Shown: positions 1 to 5,006 of the stretch, piece by piece | Numbering within the stretch: the stretch's first letter is position 1 | Layout of the letters: each line of letters opens with the position of its first letter | The notes under the pieces: model-generated | What the model was told of the DNA's origin: nothing | Seen by the model: only the letters and a program-made list of their open reading frames with translations | The model's database searches: none | Program-made: the position numbers and the translations under genes | Source: UBA2279 sp041595875 | GTDB lineage: Bacteria > Actinomycetota > Coriobacteriia > Anaerosomatales > Anaerosomataceae | DNA: 6,506 nt | Assembly (NCBI GenBank): GCA_041595875.1 | Contig: JBFHJN010000103.1 | Coordinates: 1-6,506 of the forward strand | Direction of reading: 5' to 3'

Positions 1-150
1 CGCACGGGCCAGACCCACGTCCACCCGGTCTGATATGAGTGAGTAGCTGGATGAGAAGGGTCCGCTGACGGACGGTAGTCCGCCCTGCAGTCGCAGGTTC
101 GAGGCGTCGACGGCCCTGGACCCAAACCACCGCTCACGAAGTGTTGCCAT
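1..150 (-). CDS. N-terminal fragment of the gene after large terminase (portal protein candidate, cut by window edge)
   Basis: An ATG at 150 opens a frame that runs without a stop to the window edge (50 codons, beginning MATLRERWFGSRAVDASNL). It starts 12 bases after the terminase stop codon and lies in the same reading frame as terminase, separated only by that TAG and four sense codons. There is no good Shine-Dalgarno before the ATG (only a weak TTAGGG about 10 bases upstream), so translation may depend on coupling to terminase. In tailed phages the gene after the large terminase is very often the portal, the dodecameric ring through which DNA is pumped into the capsid. That position is the only reason for the portal suggestion, because the 50 residues show no motif I can name. 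Sure that it codes; unsure of identity. Confidence 0.55.
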   Translation of the reverse strand, partial: MATLRERWFGSRAVDASNLRLQGGLPSVSGPFSSSYSLISDRVDVGLARA

Positions 151-162
151 GTCGGAGGTACC

Positions 163-1800
163 CTAACCCAAGAGTGTTGCCGAGCGCAGCAGGTCCTTCG
201 TCTCCTCGTCCAGCGGCTCCACCGCGCGTCGCCCCCCGAAGGCCGCCTCCAGGCCCTTCTCGCACGCATCGAGCCGGTCGTCGTGCCGGCCCTCCGGGAA
301 GTCGATCCACTGGTCCCAGAAGGACTCGTCCTCCTTCTCACCCGTGTCACGACCAAAGGCGCCGGGCGCGTCCTCGAAGAGGAAGGCGCGCTGCGTCTCG
401 AACACGGCACCCATGGTCTCAAAGCGCGTGGCCTTGTCCTTCGTGGTGGGCGACTTGTACGCCGGGATGCCGGTGTTGGCCCAGATGTGCTGCTTGACGG
501 CCACCTGGAACGCCACCGACTCCACCGCCACACGGCGGAAGGGCTTGGTGCGGTGGAGGCGCGCCAGCTCGTTCGTCCCCTGCACGATGTCCCAGTCGTA
601 GGACGCGTAGAAGCCCAACACGTACGCGCGATGCTTGCGGTCGCGTCCCACCACGCAGATGACGTACTCGTCGGGTTCGGAGGTCTCAGCCTCGCCGGTG
701 GCCGGGTCAATCCCGGCGTAGTACGTCAGCTCCTTCCAGGGAATCTCCTCGCGGCGAACGATGGTGATCCACTCCGCCTTGAGCTGCTTACCGCCCTCGT
801 CCTTGGCGTCGTTGAGGTACTTGCGTGCAAACCGTCGCGTGCCCTGCCGTGCCAGCGCCGCCTCCAGGCGCTTGCGTGGCATCCAGATGGGTTCACCCAC
901 CGGCCCGTAGCGGCCCTGGTCGTCGTACGCCGACAGGTGCAGGTGCCGGTACCCCGGCCGGCGGGACAGGGTAGCCGTCAGGTCGCGCGAGGTCTGCAGC
1001 GTGCCGTAGCTGGAGATGATGCCGCCGTCCACGATCCGGTTCTCGTTGATCTCCTGCCAGTTCTCCTGGTCGTTGTGGTTCATGGTCTCGGAGATGGCGC
1101 GCTTGCGGTCCTGCACGTCGTCCCCGAACACCCAGTCAAGCCGCGCGCCCTGGATGGTCATGGTGATGCCGGCCGTCTGGATGGACGGGTCCTTGGTGCG
1201 ATCGCGCCGCTGAACGAAGATGCGCTCCTCGGACCACCCCGCCTTGCGGTCCTCACGAAGTTCGGGGAAGTCAGCGCGCAGCAGCTGGTTATGCTCGATG
1301 TGCCACTTGATCACGGCCAGTGGCTTCATGGCATCTTCTTGCCGGTTGCCGATGAGCGCGCCCTTGGTCTCCTGGTCCACCACGAGAATCCAGAGCGGGA
1401 TCACCACCGAGAGCCAGGTCGTCTTGGCGTGCTCGATCGGGACCCACAGCGTGCGGAAGGCCGTTTCGGCAAGCTCTTTAGCGTCCTCCGGGCGTCGCAC
1501 CTGCTTCAACAGCTCTGGGTCGAAGCGGCTGCCGGCCAGCAGGTGGTACACCATGTCGATCTGAAACTGCGCCGTGGGCTTCACCCACCGCGCGTCGTGT
1601 GGCTTGACGTAGCGCTCCCCAAAGAAGATCGGGTCCACCATGGCGCGCCGCGCCTCAGGTGACCGGGACTCCGGATCGTAGAAGCTACGTAACCTCGATA
1701 GCACCGCCAGGCCCGAGCGCTGGAGCGCGGTCTCGTCGGACAACTGTCCCAACGGAGGCATTGAAGTAGGCTTCGGCTTCCGTGAGGAAGGCAACGACAT
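163..1800 (-). CDS. terL: Phage terminase large subunit (packaging ATPase and nuclease)
   Basis: This is the motor that docks on the portal, pumps DNA into the procapsid using ATP, and cuts the concatemer. Counting from the ATG at 1800 (545 aa), a Walker A-type loop (VPIEHAKTTW) lies near residues 120-129 with Lys126; it has Ala where classic P-loops have Gly, a variant known in terminases. A Walker B-like strand (WVFGDDVQD) lies near 223-231. The RNase H-like nuclease domain shows its three acidic positions: Asp365 in YYAGIDPATG, Glu427 in RRVAVESV, and Asp507/Asp508 in HDDRLDA. Length is normal for the family. The start is uncertain: GTG 1803 and ATG 1800 sit almost on top of a GGGAGG, and they make the gene overlap the upstream gene by about 116 bases. 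ATG 1641 (residue 54) would remove the overlap and keep all motifs. Family assignment is firm; the start is not. Confidence 0.93.
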   Translation of the reverse strand: MSLPSSRKPKPTSMPPLGQLSDETALQRSGLAVLSRLRSFYDPESRSPEARRAMVDPIFFGERYVKPHDARWVKPTAQFQIDMVYHLLAGSRFDPELLKQVRRPEDAKELAETAFRTLWVPIEHAKTTWLSVVIPLWILVVDQETKGALIGNRQEDAMKPLAVIKWHIEHNQLLRADFPELREDRKAGWSEERIFVQRRDRTKDPSIQTAGITMTIQGARLDWVFGDDVQDRKRAISETMNHNDQENWQEINENRIVDGGIISSYGTLQTSRDLTATLSRRPGYRHLHLSAYDDQGRYGPVGEPIWMPRKRLEAALARQGTRRFARKYLNDAKDEGGKQLKAEWITIVRREEIPWKELTYYAGIDPATGEAETSEPDEYVICVVGRDRKHRAYVLGFYASYDWDIVQGTNELARLHRTKPFRRVAVESVAFQVAVKQHIWANTGIPAYKSPTTKDKATRFETMGAVFETQRAFLFEDAPGAFGRDTGEKEDESFWDQWIDFPEGRHDDRLDACEKGLEAAFGGRRAVEPLDEETKDLLRSATLLG

Positions 1801-2380
1801 CACCTCCCGCCTGATCGATGTACTTCACCGCCAGCTCGTACAGCGCCTCGGCCCACTGCATGAACTGCGGAACCTCGATGACGATCTTCTGGCCCTCGGT
1901 GATATCATGGTGCTGCTTGACCAACACGCCGATCTTCTGCAGCGCGCCCATCGCGTCCAGCAGCCGGTCGGGTGTGATGGTGGCATCGTCGCCCAGGACC
2001 TCGTCCAGCAGCGCCCAGGCGGTCGCCACGGCCTGGCGCAGGTCCAGCAGCTCCTCGGCCTCCAGGAACTCCAGCACCTTGGCACCCACCTTGTGGTGCC
2101 GGAGCAGCGTGTACTTCCCGTGTGTTACCGGCTTGTTGCCGCCGTGGCGCTTGCACCGGCCCTCACCCGGGTGCGCCGTGTTGTGGCCGGCGATCTGCCG
2201 ACAGACGGACTCGGGGGAGGTGTGCTCGTCGAACCGGCGCTTCTTGGCCCCGCAGATGGCGTAGCCCTTATCGGCCTCCACCTGCGTGACCAGCTCGACG
2301 TACTCAGGCTCCCAGTGACGTGAGACGAGCGTGCCGTGTGGCAGGTAGACGGGGATGAGCTTGTCGCGAGAGACTCCCAT
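1685..2380 (-). CDS. terS: Putative terminase small subunit with Cys/His zinc-binding motif
   Basis: 231 aa from ATG 2380. The N-terminal half has a Cys/His cluster typical of many phage small-terminase-like proteins: CGAKKR (Cys43), Cys60, then HPGEGRCKRHGG with Cys76 and His79, suggesting a bound zinc. The middle (about 98-190) is predicted helical (KVLEFLEAEELLDLRQAVA and following), fitting the oligomerising core of small terminases, which recognise the cos or pac site and load the large subunit. It directly precedes and overlaps terL, the usual position. A GTG at 2416 would add 12 residues but lies inside the hairpin at 2406-2435. The ATG at 2380 follows that hairpin by 25 bases. No Shine-Dalgarno is visible for either start. 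The last 39 codons overlap terL in another frame and look low-complexity. The assignment rests on motif plus context; a generic zinc-finger phage protein is the alternative. Confidence 0.72.
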   Translation of the reverse strand: MGVSRDKLIPVYLPHGTLVSRHWEPEYVELVTQVEADKGYAICGAKKRRFDEHTSPESVCRQIAGHNTAHPGEGRCKRHGGNKPVTHGKYTLLRHHKVGAKVLEFLEAEELLDLRQAVATAWALLDEVLGDDATITPDRLLDAMGALQKIGVLVKQHHDITEGQKIVIEVPQFMQWAEALYELAVKYIDQAGGDVVAFLTEAEAYFNASVGTVVRRDRAPALGPGGAIEVT

Positions 2381-2405
2381 AGCAAACACGGTACCACATG
2401 CAAAG

Positions 2406-2435
2406 AGACGAGCCACCCTCTCGGGCGGCTCGTCT
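2406..2435 (-). terminator. Hairpin with U-rich tail between the 82-aa gene and terS; terminator or attenuator
   Basis: Perfect 9-bp arms (2406-2414 and 2427-2435, AGACGAGCC with GGCTCGTCT). After a single A/C mismatch the stem continues with three G-C pairs closing a TCTC loop. On the minus strand it is followed by CTTTGCAT, giving a moderately U-rich run from the stem base. It lies downstream of the 82-aa membrane gene, so it can end that transcript. It also lies immediately downstream of a TTGACA box, so it could instead be a 5'-leader hairpin or attenuator of the terminase transcript. On the plus strand there is no T-run, so a plus-strand terminator is unlikely. Confidence 0.65.
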
Positions 2436-2463
2436 AGTCTGTGCGATTCCCCGTAGCTGTCAA
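2436..2463 (-). promoter_or_regulatory. Possible promoter for the terminase module (perfect -35, weak -10)
   Basis: On the minus strand a perfect TTGACA lies at 2463-2458. With a 16-base spacer the next hexamer is CAGACT (2441-2436), which keeps only the A, A and T of TATAAT; actinobacterial promoters often tolerate poor -10 boxes. Transcription would begin within or just before the hairpin at 2406-2435. The same bases match 11 of 13 positions of the mycobacteriophage L5 stoperator consensus when read on the plus strand (2452-2464). Confidence 0.35.
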
Positions 2464-2555
2464 GTTACCGGGCGGTCCAGCTGGAAGGAGTCCTACGGCG
2501 CCGATCCGTCGGAACAGCTGGACGCACACCCGGTGGGTGATCTAGCGACACCCTA
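2437..2555. other. Non-coding interval rich in inverted repeats between accessory and packaging genes
   Basis: About 120 bases without a convincing gene. Inverted repeats seen: 9-bp perfect arms GTCCAGCTG at 2475-2483 and CAGCTGGAC at 2515-2523; 5-bp arms CACCC/GGGTG at 2527-2539; and 6-bp arms CCCTAC/GTAGGG at 2551-2567 overlapping the stop of the 82-aa gene. With the hairpin at 2406-2435 this is an unusually structured block beside a small terminase gene, where phage packaging sites (cos or pac) commonly lie. A regulatory role is equally possible. Confidence 0.4.
2452..2464 (+). promoter_or_regulatory. Stoperator-like 13-mer (possible phage repressor site)
   Basis: CGTAGCTGTCAAG matches GGTGGMTGTCAAG, the consensus recalled for the asymmetric repressor sites of L5-type (cluster A) mycobacteriophages, at 11 of 13 positions including the core TCAAG. 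In L5 such an operator overlaps the -35 box of an early promoter in this same geometry. Six matching bases follow automatically from the TTGACA on the other strand, so the independent evidence is only moderate, and no repressor gene is in the window. Confidence 0.25.
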
Positions 2556-2804
2556 CTACACGTAGGGGCCGCGTCCACCCAGGGTGGGCACCTCGACGCC
2601 CGCATCCTCCAGGTGCGAGGGCACCAGCGGGTAGTCGGGGTCGACGGAGCGCCGCACGCGGCCGGCCACCTGGTGCGTGCCAACCGGGTCGGCCGGCAGG
2701 TAGGTGTAGCTCTGGTCACGCGCGGACGGCCAGAACAGGCCCACGCCAGCCACCAGCACGAACACGGTTAGGCCAACCAGGCCGGCCAAGACGAGCACGA
2801 TCAT
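2556..2804 (-). CDS. Small single-pass membrane protein, function unknown
   Basis: 82 aa. Residues 2-24 (beginning IVLVLAGLVGLTVFVLVAG) form one strong hydrophobic segment right at the N-terminus with no positive residues before it. Then comes a short, mostly polar tail of about 58 residues rich in Pro, Asp and Val, with a basic patch (RVRR). The hydrophobic segment could be an uncleaved membrane anchor; no signal peptidase site is convincing. The ATG at 2804 lies one base after the stop of the upstream gene and has a GGGGGA Shine-Dalgarno inside that gene's end, so the two are translationally coupled. The ORF in another frame across the same bases (2465-2719) is a shadow. I do not recognise the family. 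A role at the membrane such as exclusion or lysis accessory would be guesswork. Confidence 0.75.
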   Translation of the reverse strand: MIVLVLAGLVGLTVFVLVAGVGLFWPSARDQSYTYLPADPVGTHQVAGRVRRSVDPDYPLVPSHLEDAGVEVPTLGGRGPYV

Positions 2805-2805
2805 G

Positions 2806-3552
2806 TCATTCCCCCTTTCGGGTCACCATCTCACGGATGGCGTCGGCAGTGGCGGTCCACTGCGCCTCGGCATCATACCGAGTGCGGTACTCATCCAGGC
2901 GCTCCTCTGCCTCTGTCAACGCCGCTGAGACACTGTCGAAGTCGGCCTTGAGCCGGTTGAAGGTCTCAACCAGCTTCTTGACGTAGGCCAGTATCTCGCT
3001 CGGGTTGGGGCCAGGTGCCGGGATGATGCTCAGGTCGTACGAGCGCACGATGGTCTTCTCGGTGCGTGTCGCCTCCTCGGCGATGCGCTCCTCCAGCCGT
3101 GCGCGCTCGTCACGATTGAGCTTGCCCCGCGTCTGAAGCTCAGGAAGCTCGAAGTCCTCGGGCCAGGCGCGAAGCACCCACCCGTCCTCGCCGGTACCAC
3201 GCAGGGCCTGCGCCAGTCGGTAGTACGACAGCGTGGTGCCGACGTTTTTCGCCAGCTCGTTGGCCTCCTGCATGTCGAGCAGGCCGGCACCCATGCGCTG
3301 GATGGCCTCACGTAGCGTCATCTTGGTGTAATGCGTGAACGGGTGCAGAAGCCCGGCACGCGTACGGGCGTGTGCCATGAGCTGCGCGTGTGCCGCGCGC
3401 ACCAGTACCGCACCCACCTCCAACGGGGTACGGCGCGTGGACAGGTACCACGGGTGCGCATCGGCACCGGCAGCCACGTTCAACTCGAACAGCTCTTCCA
3501 GCGCACCCCTGGTGCGCTCACTCAACTTGATCTGATCACCCAGACGTGCCAT
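2806..3552 (-). CDS. Helical protein with HTH-like centre and coiled-coil C-terminus, unknown function
   Basis: 248 aa with no family I can name. The start is well supported: AAGGAGGAGAG lies directly before the ATG at 3552. Residues about 78-118 (TLREAIQRMGAGLLDMQEAN and on to YYRLAQALRG) read like a helix-turn-helix: a helix, a turn at NVGTT, then a possible recognition helix. This suggests DNA binding but is only a visual impression. Residues about 145-168 and 185-247 are long charged helices with heptad-like spacing (VKKLVETFNRLKADF, LTEAEERLDEYRTRYDAEA), consistent with coiled-coil oligomerisation. There is no signal peptide or membrane segment, so it is probably cytoplasmic. It follows the DUF932 gene after a strong hairpin and is coupled to the small membrane protein downstream. 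Confidence 0.8.
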   Translation of the reverse strand: MARLGDQIKLSERTRGALEELFELNVAAGADAHPWYLSTRRTPLEVGAVLVRAAHAQLMAHARTRAGLLHPFTHYTKMTLREAIQRMGAGLLDMQEANELAKNVGTTLSYYRLAQALRGTGEDGWVLRAWPEDFELPELQTRGKLNRDERARLEERIAEEATRTEKTIVRSYDLSIIPAPGPNPSEILAYVKKLVETFNRLKADFDSVSAALTEAEERLDEYRTRYDAEAQWTATADAIREMVTRKGE

Positions 3553-3575
3553 CTCTCCTCCTTCCAGAGAGTTGG

Positions 3576-3621
3576 CCGGCCGGCCGGAGGCGGGGGGATG
3601 ATGGGGCCTCCGGCCAGCCGG
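3576..3621 (-). terminator. Strong 16-bp intercistronic hairpin after the DUF932 gene
   Basis: Arms 3576-3591 (CCGGCCGGCCGGAGGC) and 3606-3621 (GCCTCCGGCCAGCCGG) pair over 16 positions with a single G/T wobble, around a 14-base loop. The hairpin begins 6 bases after the TAG of the DUF932 gene. There is no U-run on either side. In high-GC Actinobacteria such U-less hairpins can act as terminators, but they can also stabilise the 3' end of an upstream mRNA or uncouple expression of the next gene, which has its own strong ribosome site at 3553-3564. Confidence 0.6.
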
Positions 3622-3627
3622 TGTGCT

Positions 3628-4557
3628 CTAGCGCTGCCGCAGCAGCTGCAGCGCCTTGTCCTTGGTGCGCATGGCCACACCGTCCCAGATGCCGATCAGC
3701 TGGGACTCCTTCGTCCGCGGCTTGCGCGTCCAGTCCATGTACTCGCCGATGGCGTTGAGCGCGGCCCAGCGTGTGCCACGCACCGGTTCGAGGTTGGCGG
3801 CCTCGTTGAAGATGGTGATCACGCGCCCCTTCTTGCGGTCGCGGTGCGGCGTCTCGGGGAAGAGCTTGTCCAGCATCGTATCGAGCTGGCGCTCCGACAT
3901 CTTGACACCGAGCAGCTCGTTGGCCTGCTCCTCGAAGACCTCCATGTACTTGAAGGTGAGACCGATGGCCTCGCGCGCCTCCTGGATGCGCTGCTCGACA
4001 GTAGACGTGTGTCGTACCGCCCAGCTGCGCTTCGTGCCCCTGAGGGCGAGGTTGAGCGTGTTCTGGCACACCACGCGCACCGGAGTGACGGCGACGGTGA
4101 TGGACTTCATCCCGTTGTGGCCGGTGGAGAGCAGCAGGTACGTCTCGATGGCGTCCTCGCCACCGATCAGCACGCCCTCCGGGACCTTGGCCGTGAGCCA
4201 GACCCACTGGCCGCCCTGAAGCGAGCCGGCCGTCTCGTACTTCGCCTCCCCAGAATCCACCAGGTTGTCGAAGAACGTGAAGGCCTCACGGTTCTGGAAG
4301 GGCACGTAGTCCGAACCCACCACACCGAGCGGCTTCTGGTCGCGGTCGCGGATGACGGCGAACCGGTCCGGCACATCGACGTAGCGTGGCTTGGCGTCCG
4401 AGCCCAGGTCGGCGCGGACGGGAAAGAGCTCGACGTCCCAGTCGAGGCCGGCCGTCACCAGCGCCTCCTTGGCCGTCAGCTTCTCCTCGACGATGGTGCC
4501 TAGGCCGTGCCACGGCACCTCGCGGTATGAGAACATGGTTTCGACAGCATCGGGCAT
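3628..4557 (-). CDS. DUF932 / TIGR03299 phage/plasmid-like protein
   Basis: 309 aa from ATG 4557, chosen because AAGGAGGA sits 5 bases upstream; the GTG at 4620 falls inside the upstream promoter and whiB. Family landmarks are visible: VPWHGLG near 14-20, the conserved GSDYVPFQNREAF near 81-93 (family pattern G-x-x-Y-x-P-x-Q-N), STGHNG near 144-149, and RVVCQNTLNLAL near 161-172 followed by a His-Thr pair near 183. Length is near the usual value for TIGR03299. Members are scattered through phages and plasmids of Actinobacteria and others. No biochemical role is established that I know of, so none is assigned. No membrane segment or signal peptide is seen, so it is probably cytoplasmic. It is the first gene after the promoter at 4592-4620 and is followed by a strong hairpin, so it may be expressed as its own short message. 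Confidence 0.88.
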   Translation of the reverse strand: MPDAVETMFSYREVPWHGLGTIVEEKLTAKEALVTAGLDWDVELFPVRADLGSDAKPRYVDVPDRFAVIRDRDQKPLGVVGSDYVPFQNREAFTFFDNLVDSGEAKYETAGSLQGGQWVWLTAKVPEGVLIGGEDAIETYLLLSTGHNGMKSITVAVTPVRVVCQNTLNLALRGTKRSWAVRHTSTVEQRIQEAREAIGLTFKYMEVFEEQANELLGVKMSERQLDTMLDKLFPETPHRDRKKGRVITIFNEAANLEPVRGTRWAALNAIGEYMDWTRKPRTKESQLIGIWDGVAMRTKDKALQLLRQR

Positions 4558-4591
4558 GACATCCTCCTTCGTTGTGTCACCCGTTGATGAC

Positions 4592-4620
4592 ATTGTATCA
4601 CACCAAGGATACACCGTCAC
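4592..4620 (-). promoter_or_regulatory. Sigma70-type promoter of the DUF932 gene, overlapping the whiB 3' end
   Basis: On the minus strand: -35 GTGACG (4620-4615, 4 of 6 to TTGACA), a 17-base spacer, and -10 TACAAT (4597-4592, 5 of 6 to TATAAT) preceded by TGA, giving an extended -10. The TGA in that element is the whiB stop codon. The expected start point is near 4585, leaving a leader of about 28 bases with a strong AAGGAGGA before ATG 4557. Best-looking promoter in the window. Confidence 0.7.
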
Positions 4621-4876
4621 GCTGTTTGGCTAGGACGCGCCGGCGCAGACGGCGCCGCTCGTCCTGGGTCAGGCCGGCGTAGACGCCGGGATCGCCGTGG
4701 GCCACCATCACGCCAAACTCGGCGCACTCCTGACGGACCGGGCAGTACTGGCAGTAGCGCTCGTTCATCCGCTTGGCCGCGTTGGAGGCCAGACGTCCGC
4801 GGCCCTGCGGAAAGAACCCAGGGTCCTCAGACTCCCAGCAGGCCGCGCGCTCCTTCCAACCGTTCCTACTTCCCAT
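4598..4876 (-). CDS. WhiB-family iron-sulfur transcription factor (phage-encoded)
   Basis: 92 aa from ATG 4876 (95 aa from ATG 4885). The four iron-sulfur cysteines are present in the family spacing: one in RAACWESEDPGFFP (Cys13), then Cys42-x2-Cys45-x5-Cys51 in YCQYCPVRQEC. They are followed by the turn motif, here GVYAG instead of the usual G(V/I)WGG, and a basic C-terminus (ERRRLRRRV) for DNA binding. WhiB proteins bind region 4 of the principal sigma factor and steer transcription; phage copies such as WhiBTM4 of mycobacteriophage TM4 are known to interfere with host WhiB2 and cause exclusion. Start choice: GGGGAG lies flush against ATG 4885 but 9 bases before ATG 4876, so 4876 fits better. 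The gene overlaps the microprotein upstream, and its stop codon lies in the next promoter. Confidence 0.92.
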   Translation of the reverse strand: MGSRNGWKERAACWESEDPGFFPQGRGRLASNAAKRMNERYCQYCPVRQECAEFGVMVAHGDPGVYAGLTQDERRRLRRRVLAKQRDGVSLV

Positions 4877-5006
4877 GCTGATCATCTCCCCTTGCGGCTT
4901 GGTGGGCCAGGTATATGGCCGCCACGGCGGCGGCCAGGGCCTCCAGGACCCTGGCCACCACCTCCGTCTTGCGCACGAGCTCCTGCCACTGGCGCGCGTC
5001 GATCAT
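4866..5006 (-). CDS. 46-aa hydrophobic-helix microprotein between the LPXTG gene and whiB
   Basis: ATG at 5006 shares an ATGA overlap with the stop of the LPXTG gene and has GGGAG 2 bases upstream within that gene's end. The frame runs 46 codons to TAG at 4866-4868, past the start of whiB. The sequence begins MIDARQWQELVRKTEVVARV, continues with a Leu/Ala/Val-rich helix (about residues 16-34, including LEALAAAVAAIYLA), and ends in a short polar tail. The helix could span a membrane or pack as an amphipathic helix; one Glu sits inside it. Without this gene there would be an unexplained gap in an otherwise overlapping gene cluster. Third positions are strongly G/C, as in real genes here. I do not recognise a family. 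Probably real because of the ATGA junction, but short length limits certainty. Confidence 0.6.
   Translation of the reverse strand: MIDARQWQELVRKTEVVARVLEALAAAVAAIYLAHQAARGDDQHGK

Noticed and set aside
40..125. tRNA-like signal (GGTTCGAG followed by a CC-rich end) on the plus strand
   Set aside because: The T-stem does not pair around the TTCGA loop, no anticodon or acceptor stem can be folded, and the bases are an open coding frame on the minus strand.
493..505. 12 of 13 match to the L5 stoperator consensus on the minus strand
   Set aside because: It lies in the middle of terL and is produced by ordinary GC-rich codons for Val-Ala-Val-Lys; no promoter or gene boundary is near.
283..1662. 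Long plus-strand open frame (459 codons) opposite terminase
   Set aside because: Antisense shadow of terL: high third-position GC on the minus strand removes stops on the plus strand. Its Val/Leu/Arg/His-rich composition has no motifs.
2465..2719. Minus-strand frame of 84 codons overlapping the small membrane protein
   Set aside because: Arg/Thr/Pro-rich shadow in another frame; the 2556-2804 frame has a clean membrane segment, a Shine-Dalgarno and coupling to the upstream gene.
3331..4503. Plus-strand open frame of 390 codons
   Set aside because: Lies opposite two well-supported minus-strand genes and the intercistronic hairpin; composition is typical of an antisense shadow and it spans unrelated genes.
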